DNA of 64,000 nucleotides, taken from positions 1 through 64,000 of the forward strand of contig CAISJD010000158.1 of NCBI GenBank assembly GCA_903885605.1, read 5' to 3'. The position numbers and the translations under genes are program-made. The notes under the pieces were generated by a model. That model had not been told where the DNA came from and ran no database searches. It saw nothing but the letters and a program-made list of their open reading frames with translations. Below, piece after piece: positions 61,936-64,000 of the stretch (position 1 is the first letter of the stretch; each line of letters begins with the position of its first letter). This stretch comes from an uncultured Chthonomonas sp. GTDB lineage: Bacteria > Armatimonadota > Chthonomonadetes > Chthonomonadales > CAJBBX01.

Positions 61936-63231
61936 TTACAGCGTAGTGCGGCGCTCCCGGATGGGCGCCACAAGGGCCGTGCCGGCCAGCATACAGAAGA
62001 GCGCCATGCCCAGCACCAGACGGTAGCCGGCGCCCATCCCCATCCCGGCGTTACCATAGTGTGCCACGATACCGCCCATTACGGGTGCGAGTACCTGCGG
62101 CGCCGTGTAGGCGATGTGCCAGATTCCCATGGAACGGGCCTCATCGCCGTCGGGCAGCAGGTTGGTGGCAAGCGCCCAGTCGACCGCCTGAAAGGCGCCC
62201 CAGCCGATGCCGAACGCCACCGCCCCGGCGATGGCGATCTGGACGCTACTCGTCAGGATGAAGACCAGGGCCGAAGCGCTGGTGATGGCCATGGCGCCGC
62301 GCACCACCCGCTTCTTCGAAGTCCGGTCGCTGAGCACCCCCGCGGGCCAGTTGCCGATGAGCCCGCTACCCGTGGCGGCGAGCATCACGATCGTCAGGAC
62401 GCGCTGATGGTCCGCCGCCGGCACACGCAGCGTGTCAGATAGATAATACGAGAGGAATTCGGTAACGGAGTAGAAGCCCAGGTTGATGGCGAACCGGCTG
62501 GCGATCAGCCAGTAGAAGCTGGGGTTCTCTGACGGTTTAAGCCGAAATCCTGAGGCGATGGCGGCAGACAGCGGGCCCTTCTGCGGCTCGGCCCGAGGCG
62601 GCGTGTCCGGCAAGCGCAGATATGCATGGACCATCGTCCCCACAAGCACGGTGGCCAGCAAGGCGCAAACGGTCAGGAGGCCGCGTCCGCCGGGGCGGTC
62701 GTAGAGCATGCCGCAGAGCATCAGCCCGGCCAGCGTGCCCGCGATGGAAGCCACGCCCAGGTAGGCCGACGCCAGGCCCTGCTTGTCGCGAGGCACCAGG
62801 TCCGGCACCATGGCCTGATATGGGCTGGTGGCCACGTTGGCCGTGAGTTGCAGCATGCAGAATGCGAGTGCCAGCATAGGGATCGAGTGGGCTGTGGCCA
62901 GCATCGCCAGCGCAGGGACCGAGGCCAAGGTGCCCCACAGCAGGTAGCCCTTGCGCCGCCGGCGTGGGTGTGCGGTGCGGTCGCTCAGGGAGCCGATGAC
63001 GAGGCAGATCACCGTCGAGACCGCCGCGCCGCCGCCCAGCGTCCAGCCCAGGTAGAGGTCCTTGGCCTTGTCGCCCACGAGGGCCTGCACCATGTTCTGC
63101 ATCACGATGGTGATGATGCCCGCCCAGAGCAGCGAGAGCGCGAACCAGTAGGCGCTCAGGTCGACATAGAGGCACCAGGTCTGGGGCGGATAGGGTAGGG
63201 GGTCGCCCTCGAACTTGCCGTCGGCGCTCAT
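61936..63231 (-). CDS. Major facilitator superfamily transporter
   Basis: 431 aa with about 12 membrane helices in two halves; the inter-helix 2-3 loop is IGSLSDRTAHPRRRRKGYLLWG, an MFS motif A, and its repeat in the second half is AGVLSDRTSKKRVV. The pattern recalls sugar/cation symporter-like MFS proteins. Substrate unknown. The ATG at 63231 overlaps the stop of the nucleotidyltransferase gene (ATGA); the listed start lies inside that gene. Confidence 0.9.
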   Translation of the reverse strand: MSADGKFEGDPLPYPPQTWCLYVDLSAYWFALSLLWAGIITIVMQNMVQALVGDKAKDLYLGWTLGGGAAVSTVICLVIGSLSDRTAHPRRRRKGYLLWGTLASVPALAMLATAHSIPMLALAFCMLQLTANVATSPYQAMVPDLVPRDKQGLASAYLGVASIAGTLAGLMLCGMLYDRPGGRGLLTVCALLATVLVGTMVHAYLRLPDTPPRAEPQKGPLSAAIASGFRLKPSENPSFYWLIASRFAINLGFYSVTEFLSYYLSDTLRVPAADHQRVLTIVMLAATGSGLIGNWPAGVLSDRTSKKRVVRGAMAITSASALVFILTSSVQIAIAGAVAFGIGWGAFQAVDWALATNLLPDGDEARSMGIWHIAYTAPQVLAPVMGGIVAHYGNAGMGMGAGYRLVLGMALFCMLAGTALVAPIRERRTTL

Positions 63232-63980
63232 GGCTCGGTCCTGCGTGCGAATTCGAGGTCCCTCTCGGTGTCCACGTCGGCGGCCAGTTCGGGCGGCGCG
63301 TTCGGGTCCATGGCGCATCGGAGCCCGGTGATCTGCCCGACGCGGCCGAGGATATCCGCCGTGGTGAGCCGTCGCCCAAGCATCCTCAGCAGGACGCCGA
63401 AGCCGAGGACCGAGACAATCTTCAGCGGGTTCTTGCGCCCCTCGAAGATGCGTTCGATGATGGGCAGTGCGGCTAGCAACGCCGCCACATCGGCCACATA
63501 AGCGCATGCCGGCGCCCACTGGCCATCGGCCAGGCGCGTGTAGGTATTGCTCGTGCCCGGGAAGCGGGCTTCATAGGCCTCCTTGGTCAGCGCGCCGCCG
63601 TAGGCCTGGGCGTCGGCGGGCATCCGCTCAAGGAAGGCCGTCAGGTGCTCGGGAGCCACAAAGGGCAGGTCCGTGGTGAGGACGAGGACCTGCCGGCTCC
63701 CGTTGCGCTGCGCCCACTGGAGGCCGAGGGCCAGGTTTTCGGTGCCCGTGGAGGCGGCCGAGAGCCACTCGTTGCCTGCCTGCTCGACCTCCGGACGGAC
63801 GTCCGGCGGGCCGACGACGCCCACGGCCCCCACGGCCGGGCAGTTCCGGGCGGTGGCCATGGCGCGGCCGAGCAACGTCATGCCCCCGAATGTAAGGTTA
63901 GCCTTGATCCCGCCGTACTGGCCATCGGCGCGCATCAGCCGACCTCCGGCAAGCAGCACGGCGCATAGTGGCGTCGTCAT
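63228..63980 (-). CDS. MobA-like NTP transferase
   Basis: 250 aa. The Rossmann-like nucleotidyltransferase fold begins CAVLLAGGRLMRADGQYGGIKANLTFGG, with the triphosphate loop enlarged but its Lys kept, and has TTDLPFVAPEHL for the metal Asp. The C-terminal half (ADILGRVGQITGLRCAMDPNAPPELAADVDTERDLEFARR) ends with the DVDT...D block of MobA/CofC-like proteins. Substrate unknown; GGGAGG precedes the ATG. Coupled to the MFS gene. Confidence 0.85.
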   Translation of the reverse strand: MTTPLCAVLLAGGRLMRADGQYGGIKANLTFGGMTLLGRAMATARNCPAVGAVGVVGPPDVRPEVEQAGNEWLSAASTGTENLALGLQWAQRNGSRQVLVLTTDLPFVAPEHLTAFLERMPADAQAYGGALTKEAYEARFPGTSNTYTRLADGQWAPACAYVADVAALLAALPIIERIFEGRKNPLKIVSVLGFGVLLRMLGRRLTTADILGRVGQITGLRCAMDPNAPPELAADVDTERDLEFARRTEP

Positions 63981-64000
63981 GGGCGCCTCCCAGCGTCCAC

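Overview
The window is a GC-rich, gene-dense bacterial chromosome segment with mostly housekeeping and biosynthetic genes. Start codons are a mix of ATG, GTG and TTG, Shine-Dalgarno sites are strong, and 1-4 nt start/stop overlaps (ATGA, GTGA, TGATG) are very common. I see no IS element, phage gene, CRISPR array, rRNA or tRNA. A class-wide T-box leader, a Hanks-type kinase/PP2C/FHA cluster, a class II 3-dehydroquinase, CimA-based isoleucine synthesis and an ImuB/DnaE2 pair fit a free-living heterotroph from a deep Terrabacteria-type lineage (Armatimonadota or Chloroflexota-like). That placement is inference from gene content, not from a marker tree.

Region 1 (0-11.1 kb, minus strand): an outward-facing promoter at the left edge; two tandem amidohydrolase-fold proteins that have lost metal ligands, the second coupled to gltX; a large uncharacterised protein; rimO; an unknown protein coupled to an alkyltransferase-like (ATL) DNA-repair protein; a Gfo/Idh/MocA dehydrogenase; and an ANTAR response regulator with its GAF-GAF-HisKA_2 kinase.

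Region 2 (11.1-22.4 kb): a plus-strand multi-pass membrane protein that carries degenerate but recognisable presenilin/SPP signatures (two membrane Asp, ALPAL). It converges on a minus-strand signalling operon: nnr, secreted FHA protein, membrane FHA protein, vWA protein, zinc-ribbon double-FHA protein, PP2C phosphatase, RNA 2'-phosphotransferase KptA, and a membrane Ser/Thr kinase with an altered glycine loop. Most of these are translationally coupled.

Region 3 (22.4-30.5 kb): pantothenate and CoA genes (panB-panC-panD convergent with coaBC; coaD further on), an orphan sugar-binding lipoprotein, aroQ with a Trm112-like zinc protein, and recG behind a promoter followed at once by a terminator-like hairpin.

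Region 4 (30.5-43.5 kb, plus strand): coiled-coil protein, yceD, rpmF, then the fatty-acid set plsX-fabH-fabD-fabG-acpP-fabF; a zinc-ribbon membrane protein, rnc, the methylthioadenosine salvage set mtnP-mtnA-apt, a NodB-fold protein, a RING-like zinc protein and khpA with a long leader.

Region 5 (43.5-55.7 kb, plus strand): a branched-chain amino acid operon, ilvB-ilvN-(membrane protein)-(CheY-like)-ilvC-leuA-leuC-leuD-(GNAT)-(PII)-cimA-(DUF512 radical-SAM-like), headed by a sigma-70 promoter, a T-box riboswitch with a probable leucine CUC specifier, and an intrinsic terminator. leuB and ilvD are not in the window.

Region 6 (55.7-64 kb): a catalytically dead-looking ImuB followed by DnaE2 behind a promoter whose -35 abuts a perfect 10-bp inverted repeat (candidate SOS operator), then on the minus strand a nucleotidyltransferase, an MFS transporter, cdsA and maf.
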